A DNA stretch of 64,000 nt from Desulfobacterales bacterium (GTDB lineage: Bacteria; Desulfobacterota; Desulfobacteria; Desulfobacterales; Desulfosalsimonadaceae). Both the position numbers and the translations under genes were made by a program. The stretch is from NCBI GenBank assembly GCA_034520365.1, contig JAXHNP010000008.1:117441-181440 (forward strand), in the 5' to 3' direction. Numbering within the stretch: position 1 is the stretch's first letter; each line of letters opens with the position of its first letter. Of this stretch, positions 1 through 7,389 are shown piece by piece. Below the pieces are notes generated by a model, which did no database searches, was not told the DNA's origin, and saw only the letters and a program-made list of their open reading frames with translations.

Positions 1-1046
1 TTGACGATGATGATGTCCGCGTAATCGAGCATGTCGATTTTTTCAAGCTGGGAGGCAGCCCCGTAATCGCTGGTCATGGCATACATGGACACATCCGTTA
101 AGTCGAAAATATTGGACGCCCCCTGGCCGATGCCCGCAGTTTCCACAATAATTAAATCAAAGCCCGATGATTTGAGGATGTCAACGGCATCCGGCAGCAC
201 AATGGGCAGTTCCGTATTTGAGCTCCGCACCGCAAGGCTTCGCATGTAAACCCGCGGAGTATCAATGGCATTCATCCGGATGCGGTCGCCCAGAAGGGCG
301 CCGCCGGTTTTCCGGCGTGTGGGGTCGCAGCAGAGAATACCCATGTTCATGTCCGGGTGATTATGGAGAAGTCTTACAATCAGCTCATCCGTGAGCGATG
401 ATTTGCCGGCCCCGCCGGTTCCGGTAATTCCCACCACAGGGATGTTCGTCTTATGCAGATTTTCTGCCAGCCGGGTTTTAAGGGTTTCAAATTCCGAGTC
501 ACCGCCGTGTGCCGATATTTCCGCCATGGTGATCAAGCGGGCGATGGTAAGCGGATCTTGCGGTGAAAGCTGGGTGAGATCAGACGGGCTCCCGGCTGCA
601 AGCGGCGAAAAATCCATATGGGCCATCATATGGCTGATCATTCCCTGCAGGCCCATTTGCGAGCCGTCCGCCGGGGAATAGATCTTGGCGATCCCATAGG
701 ATTCAAGCTCTTTGATTTCATCAGGCACAATCACCCCGCCGCCCCCGCCGAAAATTTGAATATGCCCGGCGCCCTTTTCCTGGAGCTTGTCATAGAGGTA
801 TTTGAAGAACTCCATGTGGCCGCCCTGATAGCTTGAGATCGCAATCCCCTGCACATCTTCCGCCAGCGCGGCATCAACGATTTCCGCAACCGAGCGATTG
901 TGACCCAGATGAACCACCTCCGCGCCGGAGTCCTGCAAGATCCGGCGGATGATGTTAATGGCGGCATCATGGCCGTCAAACAGGGCCGTGGCCGTCACCA
1001 CCCGGATGGGATGCGTTGCTTGATAAACATCATCAATCGAAGCCAT
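1..1046 (-). CDS. icmF: Fused acyl-CoA mutase IcmF, N-terminal part (partial at window edge)
   Basis: About 348 codons of the N-terminus are visible; the gene runs off the left edge. The start ATG at 1044-1046 is preceded by an AGGAGG ribosome site. Residues about 12-140 form a B12-binding domain with the motif LFDGHDAAIN, the IcmF variant of DxHxxG, and a glycine-rich FGGGGGV stretch. A MeaI-type GTPase domain follows, with P-loop GITGTGGAGKSSL near residue 210 and a VETAGIGQG switch. IcmF joins B12-binding, G-protein chaperone and acyl-CoA mutase domains in one chain and interconverts isobutyryl-CoA and n-butyryl-CoA or close homologues. The C-terminal mutase domain is outside the window, so substrate specificity cannot be judged. 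It lies 10 bp downstream of the YidD-like gene and is probably co-transcribed with it. The nearby cobalamin genes would supply its cofactor. Confidence 0.88.
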   Translation of the reverse strand, partial: MASIDDVYQATHPIRVVTATALFDGHDAAINIIRRILQDSGAEVVHLGHNRSVAEIVDAALAEDVQGIAISSYQGGHMEFFKYLYDKLQEKGAGHIQIFGGGGGVIVPDEIKELESYGIAKIYSPADGSQMGLQGMISHMMAHMDFSPLAAGSPSDLTQLSPQDPLTIARLITMAEISAHGGDSEFETLKTRLAENLHKTNIPVVGITGTGGAGKSSLTDELIVRLLHNHPDMNMGILCCDPTRRKTGGALLGDRIRMNAIDTPRVYMRSLAVRSSNTELPIVLPDAVDILKSSGFDLIIVETAGIGQGASNIFDLTDVSMYAMTSDYGAASQLEKIDMLDYADIIIV

Positions 1047-1056
1047 TGTGCCTCCT

Positions 1057-1482
1057 TTAGTCAATTGATATTTGCCAGTTTCGGGAAGATGTCAGCTCAT
1101 CTTTAAAATCCGGCGCAGACCACCACCAGTCGTTTCGGGCCAGCGGATCGTAGCATTTCGGATTTCCATCAAGGCGGATTTGAGGGGACTTTTTCAACTC
1201 GTCCCGCCCGCATCGCAGCAGCCGATCGCAGGCCATGATCCAGCCGAGAACCGGCCCATGCTTATCAATCGCCTGGCGGGCGTATTCGGAACACCCCGGA
1301 TGCATGGGGCACGTGCCGGCGCGAACCGCATTGAGATGATCCATCGGGCCGCGATAGAAATCAATGGCAGCGCCCAGCGGACCGGTGCCGGATTCGTTTT
1401 GCCAATGAAAATGGCTGCACCCGCAAAGCATAAGGACAGCGGCCGTCAGAAGAAATATGCTGAATTTATGGGAAAATTGCAT
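1057..1482 (-). CDS. YidD-family protein with lipoprotein signal
   Basis: 141 residues. The core TCPMHPGCSEYARQAI, then GWIMACDRLLRCGRDE and a late DWWW segment, matches the YidD (haemolytic-domain, UPF0161) family, which helps membrane protein insertion alongside YidC. Typical YidD proteins are 70-90 residues with a short amphipathic N-terminus. This one begins with a signal sequence ending in a lipobox-like LCGC, suggesting an acylated extracytoplasmic protein, which is unusual for the family. It sits between znuB (21 bp upstream) and icmF (10 bp downstream) on the same strand. The family call is firm; its role here is unknown. Confidence 0.75.
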   Translation of the reverse strand: MQFSHKFSIFLLTAAVLMLCGCSHFHWQNESGTGPLGAAIDFYRGPMDHLNAVRAGTCPMHPGCSEYARQAIDKHGPVLGWIMACDRLLRCGRDELKKSPQIRLDGNPKCYDPLARNDWWWSAPDFKDELTSSRNWQISID

Positions 1483-1503
1483 AAGCCGTTTTTTGCGAAG
1501 CCA

Positions 1504-2331
1504 TCAGTCCTGACGGATTGAAAATTTTCCGGGCAGCAGAAAGTCCACCGCCATTGAGATGAAAAAACCCGCCGTGGCCACCAGAATGATGGTCGCCCCG
1601 GATGTAAGATTAAACGTATAGGCCAGCCATAGTCCGGTTAAATTAAATATCATGGCAAAAAGCGTGGCCAGCACCATCATCATCAAAAGGGATCTTGCGT
1701 ATTTTTCCGCAATAAACGGCGGGATGGTCAACAGGGCGATGACCAGAATCAGGCCCACTACCCGGATGATAATGACAATGGAGACCGCAATCAATCCGAT
1801 AAATAAAAAATAGAGGAGATTTACCGGTACGCCGCGCAGGGAGGCGAATTCATCGTCATAGGAGATGGCCAGCATGTCCCGGTAAAAATATCCCGTGGCC
1901 GCAATCGTGATAATGCTGAGCCCCAGCATCCACCAGATATCGGAACCCGGCACAGCCAGGATGCTCCCGAAGAGAAAACTCATGAGGTTGACATTGTAGC
2001 CGGGGGTGAGATCGAGCAGAATGATGCCGATGGCCATGCCCACCGCCCATAGGACCCCGATAAATGTATCGGCACGGTTTTTGGCCTTTAGCACCACGGC
2101 GGTCATCACAATGGCCGCTAACAGGGAGAATCCCAGGGTGCCGACAATATAGGGGATGCCAAAAAAAAAGGCCACGCCAATGCCGCCGTATGATGCATGG
2201 GCGATGCCCCCGCCCAAAAACACCAGCCGGTTGACCACCACGAAAGTGCCGATCACGCCGCAGATCAGGCTGGCAAAGAAACCCGCGAAAAGCGCATTCC
2301 GCATGAACTCAAACTGAAGGGCCTCGATCAT
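1504..2331 (-). CDS. znuB: Zinc ABC transporter permease ZnuB
   Basis: 275 residues, mostly hydrophobic with about 8-9 membrane segments, as in the ABC-3 metal permease family. The N-terminal segment GGGIAHASYGGIGVAFF is the conserved metal-permease motif. The start ATG overlaps the znuC stop (ATGA), so translation is coupled. With ZnuC and ZnuA it forms a high-affinity importer in the inner membrane. Zinc is preferred over manganese or iron because of the His-rich ZnuA encoded two genes upstream, but the ABC-3 family serves all three metals. Confidence 0.88.
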   Translation of the reverse strand: MIEALQFEFMRNALFAGFFASLICGVIGTFVVVNRLVFLGGGIAHASYGGIGVAFFFGIPYIVGTLGFSLLAAIVMTAVVLKAKNRADTFIGVLWAVGMAIGIILLDLTPGYNVNLMSFLFGSILAVPGSDIWWMLGLSIITIAATGYFYRDMLAISYDDEFASLRGVPVNLLYFLFIGLIAVSIVIIIRVVGLILVIALLTIPPFIAEKYARSLLMMMVLATLFAMIFNLTGLWLAYTFNLTSGATIILVATAGFFISMAVDFLLPGKFSIRQD

Positions 2332-3089
2332 GGCTGGTCCTTATGGGTTTTTAAAATCCGGTGGGGAATACCGTGCGCGATCAGTTCCACCGGGCAGTGA
2401 TAGCCGTTTTGTATCATCTCTTCGGTGATTTCCGCATCATCATGATAATGCACGTTTTGGTTCACGCAGGCAACGGATGACACATAGCTTGAGAGCACCA
2501 TCATGTCGTGGGTGACCAACAGGATGGTTTTGCTTTTATTAATTTCTTTGAGAATGGCGTAGAGCTCGCTGCGGCCGGCATTGTCCAAACTGGCGGTGGG
2601 CTCATCCAGAATCAGGATATCGGGGTCTGTGGCAAGGGCCCGGGCGATAAACACCCGTTCGCGCTGCCCGCCGGAAAGATCATCAATGCGCCGGTTCTGG
2701 TAGCCAAGCATTTCCATTTCCGAGAGCACCTTCCGGGCGGCTTCTTTGTCCGCCTTGATAAGCCGCCCCCGGCCACGGAATCTCAGCCGGCCCATTAAAA
2801 CAACATCTAAGACCGATATGGGAAAGGATTTGTTGATGGCCACATCCTGGGGGACATAGCCGATGCGGTGCGCGGCCTTTTCCGGGGGGGTGCCGTATAT
2901 CCGGATGGTTCCGGTGTCAGGCTTTAAAAGCCCCAGAAAAAGTTTGACCAGCGTGGTTTTGCCGCCGCCGTTGGGGCCGATAAATGCCAGAAACTCTTTT
3001 TTCCGCACGGAAAAGGAGACATCCGAAAGCACATTTAGTCCCCGGTAGGAAAAACTCATATTTTCGACTTCAATGATCGGCTCGTTCAT
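2328..3089 (-). CDS. znuC: Zinc ABC transporter ATP-binding protein ZnuC
   Basis: 253 residues. Walker A GPNGGGKTTLVKL near residue 38, signature LSGGQRERVFIARAL and Walker B DILILDEP are all intact, followed by the H-loop (LLVTHDMM). The length is normal for ZnuC-type ATPases. It couples ATP hydrolysis to transport through ZnuB. It overlaps znuB by 4 bp and lies 6 bp after znuA, so the three genes form one operon read right to left. Confidence 0.9.
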   Translation of the reverse strand: MNEPIIEVENMSFSYRGLNVLSDVSFSVRKKEFLAFIGPNGGGKTTLVKLFLGLLKPDTGTIRIYGTPPEKAAHRIGYVPQDVAINKSFPISVLDVVLMGRLRFRGRGRLIKADKEAARKVLSEMEMLGYQNRRIDDLSGGQRERVFIARALATDPDILILDEPTASLDNAGRSELYAILKEINKSKTILLVTHDMMVLSSYVSSVACVNQNVHYHDDAEITEEMIQNGYHCPVELIAHGIPHRILKTHKDQP

Positions 3090-3095
3090 GACAGG

Positions 3096-3980
3096 TTATT
3101 TTAACTCTTCTTTGATGGCAGATGCAACCTGCTTTAAATTCTGCTCCCAGTTTTCAGCCAGAGGATCGGCCTGGACAATGGTTGCGCCGATTTCCCTGGC
3201 GATGATTTTAGCCTGTTTGACGGAGAACTGGGGCTGGGCGAATATGATCGAAATATCATTTTTTCTGGCGGTTTGGATCAGGGCGGTCACATCCTTTGCT
3301 TTCGGATCTTTGCCCTCAATTTCAATGGCGATCTGCTCCAGGCCGTAGGCATCGGCAAAATAGCCCCATGAGGGATGGAATACCATAAACTGGGGGCGTT
3401 TGATACCCGTAAATGTTTTAAGCAGGTGAGTGTCGAGTTCAACCAGCCGGTTGATAAAACCTGCATAGTTTTTTTTATAATCCGCCGTGTTCCCCGGATC
3501 AAGGGATGCAAGGGCTGTGATTATGTGCCGGGCCTGCAGCATGACAAGCGGCGGAGAAAGCCATACGTGGGGATCTTTGATGCCTTCATGGCTGTAGCCG
3601 GTTTTATGATGGCCCATGTGCCGGTGAATCGGCCTTTTTTCGATTCCGTCGGCCGTATGGATGATCCGCATGTCCGGATTGGCGTCGGCGAATTTATCAA
3701 GCCAGGCGGCTTCAAAGGGCACCCCAATGGCAAAGTAGATATCCGCGCGCGCCAGTTTGACCATCTGCCTGGGCGAGGGCTCATAACTGGCCGGGCTTTC
3801 GCCGGGACTTACCATTACCGAAATGTTGACATGCGCCCCGCCGATGGCTTTGACAAAATGGGACTGGGGGGGTATGCTGACGTAAACGCTCAGGGGGGTG
3901 CCCGCATTTGCCGAATTTGGGATAAAAAGGGCGAAAAACAGCAGCATACCGAAGAGCTTTAATAATGCGGGTTTCTTCAA
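3096..3980 (-). CDS. znuA: Zinc-binding periplasmic protein ZnuA
   Basis: About 294 residues, cluster A-I metal-binding protein (SBP_bac_9). A TTG at 3978-3980 is preferred as start because AAAGGA lies 9 nt upstream and translation from it gives a clean signal peptide ending near NSANA; another TTG lies six codons upstream (3998). Metal-ligand candidates are HFVKAIGG near the N-terminus, a His-rich loop (HRHMGHHKTGYSHEG) and DPHVWLSP, all typical of zinc-type ZnuA. It should capture Zn(II) in the periplasm and deliver it to ZnuB. It is the first gene of znuA-znuC-znuB-yidD-icmF. Confidence 0.86.
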   Translation of the reverse strand: MKKPALLKLFGMLLFFALFIPNSANAGTPLSVYVSIPPQSHFVKAIGGAHVNISVMVSPGESPASYEPSPRQMVKLARADIYFAIGVPFEAAWLDKFADANPDMRIIHTADGIEKRPIHRHMGHHKTGYSHEGIKDPHVWLSPPLVMLQARHIITALASLDPGNTADYKKNYAGFINRLVELDTHLLKTFTGIKRPQFMVFHPSWGYFADAYGLEQIAIEIEGKDPKAKDVTALIQTARKNDISIIFAQPQFSVKQAKIIAREIGATIVQADPLAENWEQNLKQVASAIKEELK

Positions 3981-4033
3981 TGGGTTATTTCCTTTCAATT
4001 CATAGGGCGTTATTATCAGAGTAATCCAGTCGG

Positions 4034-4048
4034 CATTTATATATAATG
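4034..4048. promoter_or_regulatory. AT-rich near-palindrome upstream of znuA (possible metal-regulator site)
   Basis: The sequence CATTTATATATAATG, about 55 bp upstream of the znuA start, is nearly palindromic and resembles in style the AT-rich operators of Zur/Fur-type repressors. It overlaps AT-rich DNA that could hold the -10 region. No regulator gene is adjacent and the match to a Zur consensus is weak. Confidence 0.25.
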
Positions 4049-4099
4049 AGATCTATATTAAGTTAAACATACCATACCCGGGACAATATAGACAAGTGG

Positions 4100-4390
4100 C
4101 CGGTAATTTGGTTCACGGTAAATTTGTTCTATCTATTTTTCAGGCGGGCACGGTGGCCCGCCCTACGCGACAATGCCGACATTTTGTAGTCATAGGGTCG
4201 GCCACCGTGCCGACCTTACATGCGAACAACCCCATGGTTATGGGGTCGTTCGCCAGAACAAATTCACCGTGTAATTTAGTTTGGGCTAAATTTGTTCTGT
4301 TTTTCAGGCAGGCGCGGAGGGCTTGCCCTACGCAAGGGGAAAACCCGCCCGTCGCAGGGTCGGCCACCGCGCCGACCGTTCGGGCAAAAA
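4100..4390. repeat. Dispersed repeat: two related units with internal hairpins
   Basis: Two diverged units run in the same direction. Each starts with AATTTGTTCT (4121 and 4289), continues through a TTTTCAGGC-G/A-GGC hairpin ending GCCCTACGC, and contains GGGTCGGCCACCG-T/C-GCCGACC (near 4195 and 4358). The first unit also has an inverted outer pair: TTCACGGTAAATTTGTTCT near 4112 and AGAACAAATTCACCGTG near 4255. Between them is a stem-loop at about 4222-4253 (GCGAAC-aa-CCCCAT / ATGGGG-tc-GTTCGC). This looks like a REP/MITE-like intergenic repeat, not coding sequence; short open frames here are by-products. Confidence 0.6.
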
Positions 4391-4452
4391 GCCGACCGCC
4401 CTTGCTAACGCCTGCAACTTCAGAACCGGATTTGAAAGCCGGAGGCGATTTT

Positions 4453-4607
4453 GTGAAAGCATCCACCAAATGGTTGTTTAAAAAACACGGCTGGCGGCTG
4501 GACCGAACGCTTCACCACTATATTTACTATCGATTCTATTATCCCTATGTGAAATTGCTCTACTGAAGGCCACAGAAGCGGCATCCAAAATTGCCAAAAA
4601 CCTGTCC
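4453..4607 (+). pseudogene. N-terminal segment of the broken ferredoxin gene
   Basis: A GTG at 4453 has GGAGG seven bases upstream and opens a frame whose product includes KWLFKKHGWRLDRTLHH and then a Tyr-rich IYYRFYYPYVKLLY. It stops at a TGA (4564-4566). The next frame continues directly as KATEAASKIAKNLS into the cysteine-rich segment at 4608. Joining them needs one missing base (or a -1 shift) near 4563 and gives a product of about 139 residues. I infer that this is the true 5' end of the ferredoxin-like gene. Confidence 0.5.
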
Positions 4608-4871
4608 ATGCCTGCGGAATCCGGCTACTCCGTCAGTCATGCCCCGGCCCTATGCAGCCGGTGCGGTACCTGCGAAGCGGTCTGTCATTTCGGAGCGGTT
4701 CAATTCGTAAACGGCAGCAGGGACTATGACCGATCCAAATGCTTAGGCTGCGATCTATGCGTGGAGCAGTGCCCGGATGGCGCGCTTTCGCTTTATCCGG
4801 ATCCGGACAAGTCGCTTCCCCTGGATCTGGAGATGCTGAAGACATCCGGAGGAAAGGCCCGGTACAATTAA
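4608..4871 (+). CDS. 2x[4Fe-4S] ferredoxin-like domain (C-terminal part of a frame-broken gene)
   Basis: 87 residues from the internal ATG. Two cluster motifs are intact: CSRCGTCEAVC and CLGCDLCVEQCPDGAL, the layout of bacterial 2[4Fe-4S] ferredoxins. There is no ribosome site in front of this ATG, whereas a good one precedes the GTG at 4453 in the neighbouring frame. The natural product is therefore probably longer, with a basic N-terminal helix region. It would be a small cytoplasmic electron carrier; its partner is unknown. It is followed by a palindrome and the promoter of the acyl-CoA synthetase gene. Confidence 0.6.
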   Translation: MPAESGYSVSHAPALCSRCGTCEAVCHFGAVQFVNGSRDYDRSKCLGCDLCVEQCPDGALSLYPDPDKSLPLDLEMLKTSGGKARYN

Positions 4872-4926
4872 TCCGCCATGACCGGGGCGGTGGTCGCCCT
4901 TATTAAATTTTGAGTGAATAAAAAAT

Positions 4927-4944
4927 AAAACGAGCGCTCGTTTT
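4927..4944. promoter_or_regulatory. 18-bp perfect palindrome with GAGCGCTC core
   Basis: AAAACGAGCGCTCGTTTT is a perfect palindrome followed by further T residues. It could be the terminator of the ferredoxin gene, since a 5-bp GC stem with A/T flanks and a T run is suitable. It could also be an operator, because it lies 5 bp upstream of the -35 box of the next promoter and resembles TetR-family sites. A related core occurs at 13143-13158. Confidence 0.5.
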
Positions 4945-4948
4945 TTTA

Positions 4949-4977
4949 TTGCCTGATTTTTACATGCTTGATAGGAT
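4949..4977 (+). promoter_or_regulatory. Predicted sigma70-type promoter for the acyl-CoA synthetase gene
   Basis: TTGCCT (4949-4954), a 17-bp spacer and TAGGAT (4972-4977), about 45 bp before the start codon at 5023. The spacing is optimal and the -35 matches 5 of 6 consensus bases. The palindrome at 4927-4944 lies directly upstream. Confidence 0.5.
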
Positions 4978-5022
4978 CTGTCTTTTATTGATTAATTCTA
5001 CACGCAACGGAGGATAACAGGT

Positions 5023-7170
5023 ATGACAGGCGCTTCGTTTCTTCATTCGCTCATGACCCCGAAATCGATCGCAATTCTCGGGGCCAGCAACAACCCCATG
5101 AAGATGGGGACCATGCATGCATTAAGCATTTTAAACGACGGATTTACCGGAAATTTCTACCCGATTCATCCCACAGAGGAAACCATCCTGGGCCATAAGG
5201 CCTATCAATCCCCCAGGGATCTGCCGGAAACACCGGATCTGGCCATTTTCGTTCTCCCGGCAAAGCATCTTCTGCCCTTGTTTGAAGCTTTCGGAGAGAT
5301 CGGGACGAAATATGCCATTATCATTACCGCCGGATACAAAGAAATCGGTACGGAAGGCGCCCGGCAGGAAGCAGAATTGCTGACTGCGGCCCGCAAATAC
5401 GGCATCCGGTTTATCGGGCCCAACTGCATGGGGCTTATCAACCGGGAGGCATCACTAAATACCACGCTTATGCCCATGCAGGGAAAACCCGGAAAACTGG
5501 GATTTATATCCCAGAGCGGCACCTATGTGGCCCAGACCACTCCCTATCTTGAAAAGCGGGGCATCCATTACAGCAAGGCGTTTAGCCTGGGCAATGAGGC
5601 GGATGTCAATATTATTGATGTGCTCGAATATTTGGGGGAAGACGATCAGACCCGGGCCATATCCATGTATATTGAAACCATTCGCGATGTGCCGCGTTTT
5701 CTGGAGGTGGCCGGACGGATAACGCCGCATAAACCCGTAATCGCCCAGTATGTGGGCGGATCTGAGGCCGGCGCCCGGGCGGGCCTGAGCCATACCGGCG
5801 CCCTGGCGGGAAAGGATTACCTGTATGAGGGATTGTTTCGGCAGGCCGGGGTAATCCGGGTTTCAACCGTTGAGGAGCTTTATAATCTGGGCATGGCTCT
5901 GGCTGAGCAGCCGCGTATCCAGGGTAACCGGATTGCCATTTTGACCAACTCCGGCGGGCCGGGCTCAGCCATGGCCGATACCTGCGAGCGGTATGGATGC
6001 CAGGTGCCGCCTTTCAGTCAGGCCCTTCAGGATAAGATCCGGCCGCTGGTGCCTTCCCATGCGCCCTGCGGCAATCCGGTGGATCTCACCTTTTCCATGG
6101 ATGCCGCTCTGATGACCGATACGCTGGCTGATATGATTATGAAAAGCGGGGAAGTGGATGGTCTTATCATGCACGGGGCCATGTCCACCGGGTTTATGAA
6201 GGCGGTTTATCCGAATGTGTCGCAGATGATGCCCGATCTTTCGTTATCCGATATGGTGGCACAGATGCAGAAGGACTTGTCTGAGACCGTGAAGCGGCCA
6301 TTTGAAAACGGTATTCCAATCACACTGTCCTCTTTCTTTGACCGGGAGGATCAGTATACCCGGGATTTTGAGGATAACGGCATTCCGGTATTTGACGGCC
6401 CGGAAAAGGCCGCGCGGGCCATGGCGGCCATGGCGGCATACCATGATATCCGGAAGCTGCCGGCCCAAAGCCGGCCCGAACTGCCTGAAGCCGCTCAAAG
6501 CGCAAGCGAGATCATTAAAAAGGCCATTAATAATCAGCAGAATGCCCTGGATGAATTCGCCGCCAAGCAGCTGCTTGCCGCATACGGCATTCCGGTGCCA
6601 GCCGAGCGGGTGGTAAACCGCCCTGAGGAGCTTGCCGAAGCACTTAAAAATTTTTCCTTTCCCCTCGTGCTAAAGGCCAATCATCCGGAAATCCTGCATA
6701 AAACCGAAAAGGGCTTGGTTTTTTTAAATATTGAAACCCCTGAGGCCGCCCGCCGGGCTTACACGGCGATTCAAGACCGGGCCGGGGATTCTGTTCCCGT
6801 GATTATCGGGGAGATGATTCAGGGTGAGCGGGAGTTTCTGGCGGGCGTGGCCGATGATGCGCAATTCGGGCAATGCGTGGCCTTTGGCGTGGGCGGTGTG
6901 CTGACCGAGGCATTGACCGATATCGTCTACCGGGTGGCGCCGATCACCGAGGCAGAGGCCGTACAAATGCTCTCGGATATCCGTACCACCAAGCTCCTGG
7001 ATGCCTACCGGGGCATGCCTGCGGTGGACAAGGCGGCCATGGCTACTTTAATCAGCCGGCTCAGCCGGATTTCGTTTATTCATCCGGAAATCCGGGAGAT
7101 TGATATCAACCCGATTATTATCGCACAGGATTCCCCAATGGCGGCGGATGCCCTGGTGTTGTTAAAATGA
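5023..7170 (+). CDS. Acetate/acyl-CoA ligase (ADP-forming), fused alpha-beta subunits
   Basis: 715 residues. A CoA-binding Rossmann domain (residues about 12-105, AILGASNNPMKMGTM) is followed by succinyl-CoA-ligase-like domains (GFISQSGTYVAQ near 165). The segment SHTGALAGKDYLYEGLF near 256 carries the phosphorylated-His region. An ATP-grasp domain occupies about 500-715 (VLKANHPEILHKTEKG; GVGGVLTEALTD). This single-chain order is usual for NDP-forming acyl-CoA synthetases, which convert acyl-CoA + ADP + Pi to acid + ATP + CoA, or the reverse. The start is supported by GGAGG upstream. It is monocistronic, with its own promoter. The acid used cannot be told from sequence. Confidence 0.88.
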   Translation: MTGASFLHSLMTPKSIAILGASNNPMKMGTMHALSILNDGFTGNFYPIHPTEETILGHKAYQSPRDLPETPDLAIFVLPAKHLLPLFEAFGEIGTKYAIIITAGYKEIGTEGARQEAELLTAARKYGIRFIGPNCMGLINREASLNTTLMPMQGKPGKLGFISQSGTYVAQTTPYLEKRGIHYSKAFSLGNEADVNIIDVLEYLGEDDQTRAISMYIETIRDVPRFLEVAGRITPHKPVIAQYVGGSEAGARAGLSHTGALAGKDYLYEGLFRQAGVIRVSTVEELYNLGMALAEQPRIQGNRIAILTNSGGPGSAMADTCERYGCQVPPFSQALQDKIRPLVPSHAPCGNPVDLTFSMDAALMTDTLADMIMKSGEVDGLIMHGAMSTGFMKAVYPNVSQMMPDLSLSDMVAQMQKDLSETVKRPFENGIPITLSSFFDREDQYTRDFEDNGIPVFDGPEKAARAMAAMAAYHDIRKLPAQSRPELPEAAQSASEIIKKAINNQQNALDEFAAKQLLAAYGIPVPAERVVNRPEELAEALKNFSFPLVLKANHPEILHKTEKGLVFLNIETPEAARRAYTAIQDRAGDSVPVIIGEMIQGEREFLAGVADDAQFGQCVAFGVGGVLTEALTDIVYRVAPITEAEAVQMLSDIRTTKLLDAYRGMPAVDKAAMATLISRLSRISFIHPEIREIDINPIIIAQDSPMAADALVLLK

Positions 7171-7205
7171 GCCGCTTTTAAGGAAAAGATCGTACTCAGT
7201 CCCGC

Positions 7206-7292
7206 GTGAGCGGTACGGTTCTCGTACTCGTAATCGTACTCGGTAAATTAATAATCGATTATGAGTACGAGCACGAGTACGAGTACGAAGAA
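7206..7292. repeat. Inverted array of CGTACT-type hexamers
   Basis: Left arm: repeats of CTCGTACTCGTAATCGTACTC. Right arm: GAGTACGAGCACGAGTACG and continuing. They are separated by an A/T-rich centre (AAATTAATAATCGATTATG). The two arms are imperfect reverse complements built from a six-base period, so transcripts could fold into a long hairpin between the acyl-CoA synthetase and kinase genes. It may serve as a terminator or be a low-complexity expansion. Similar elements with different units occur near 17068, 31967 and 37099. Confidence 0.6.
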
Positions 7293-7305
7293 TTCCTTAG
7301 AAATC

Positions 7306-7334
7306 TTGACAAATCGCTTATAAATCGATATAGG
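7306..7334 (+). promoter_or_regulatory. Predicted sigma70 promoter for the hybrid kinase gene
   Basis: TTGACA (7306-7311), a 17-bp spacer and TATAGG (7329-7334). The -35 is perfect and the -10 matches 4 of 6 bases. It lies about 55 bp upstream of the ATG at 7390, immediately after the hexamer repeat. Confidence 0.6.
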
Positions 7335-7389
7335 TGACGAAACTTCACACCTATAACCCGTTGCCGGCGCGTCAACTGGAATCGATTCT

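Noticed and set aside
4096..4469. Overlapping open frames on both strands over the repeat element
   Set aside because: Both are explained by GC-rich repeated hairpins; the products are low in plausible domain content.
7206..7292. CRISPR or attachment site
   Set aside because: The pattern is a continuous six-base period with inverted halves, with no spacers and no integrase nearby.
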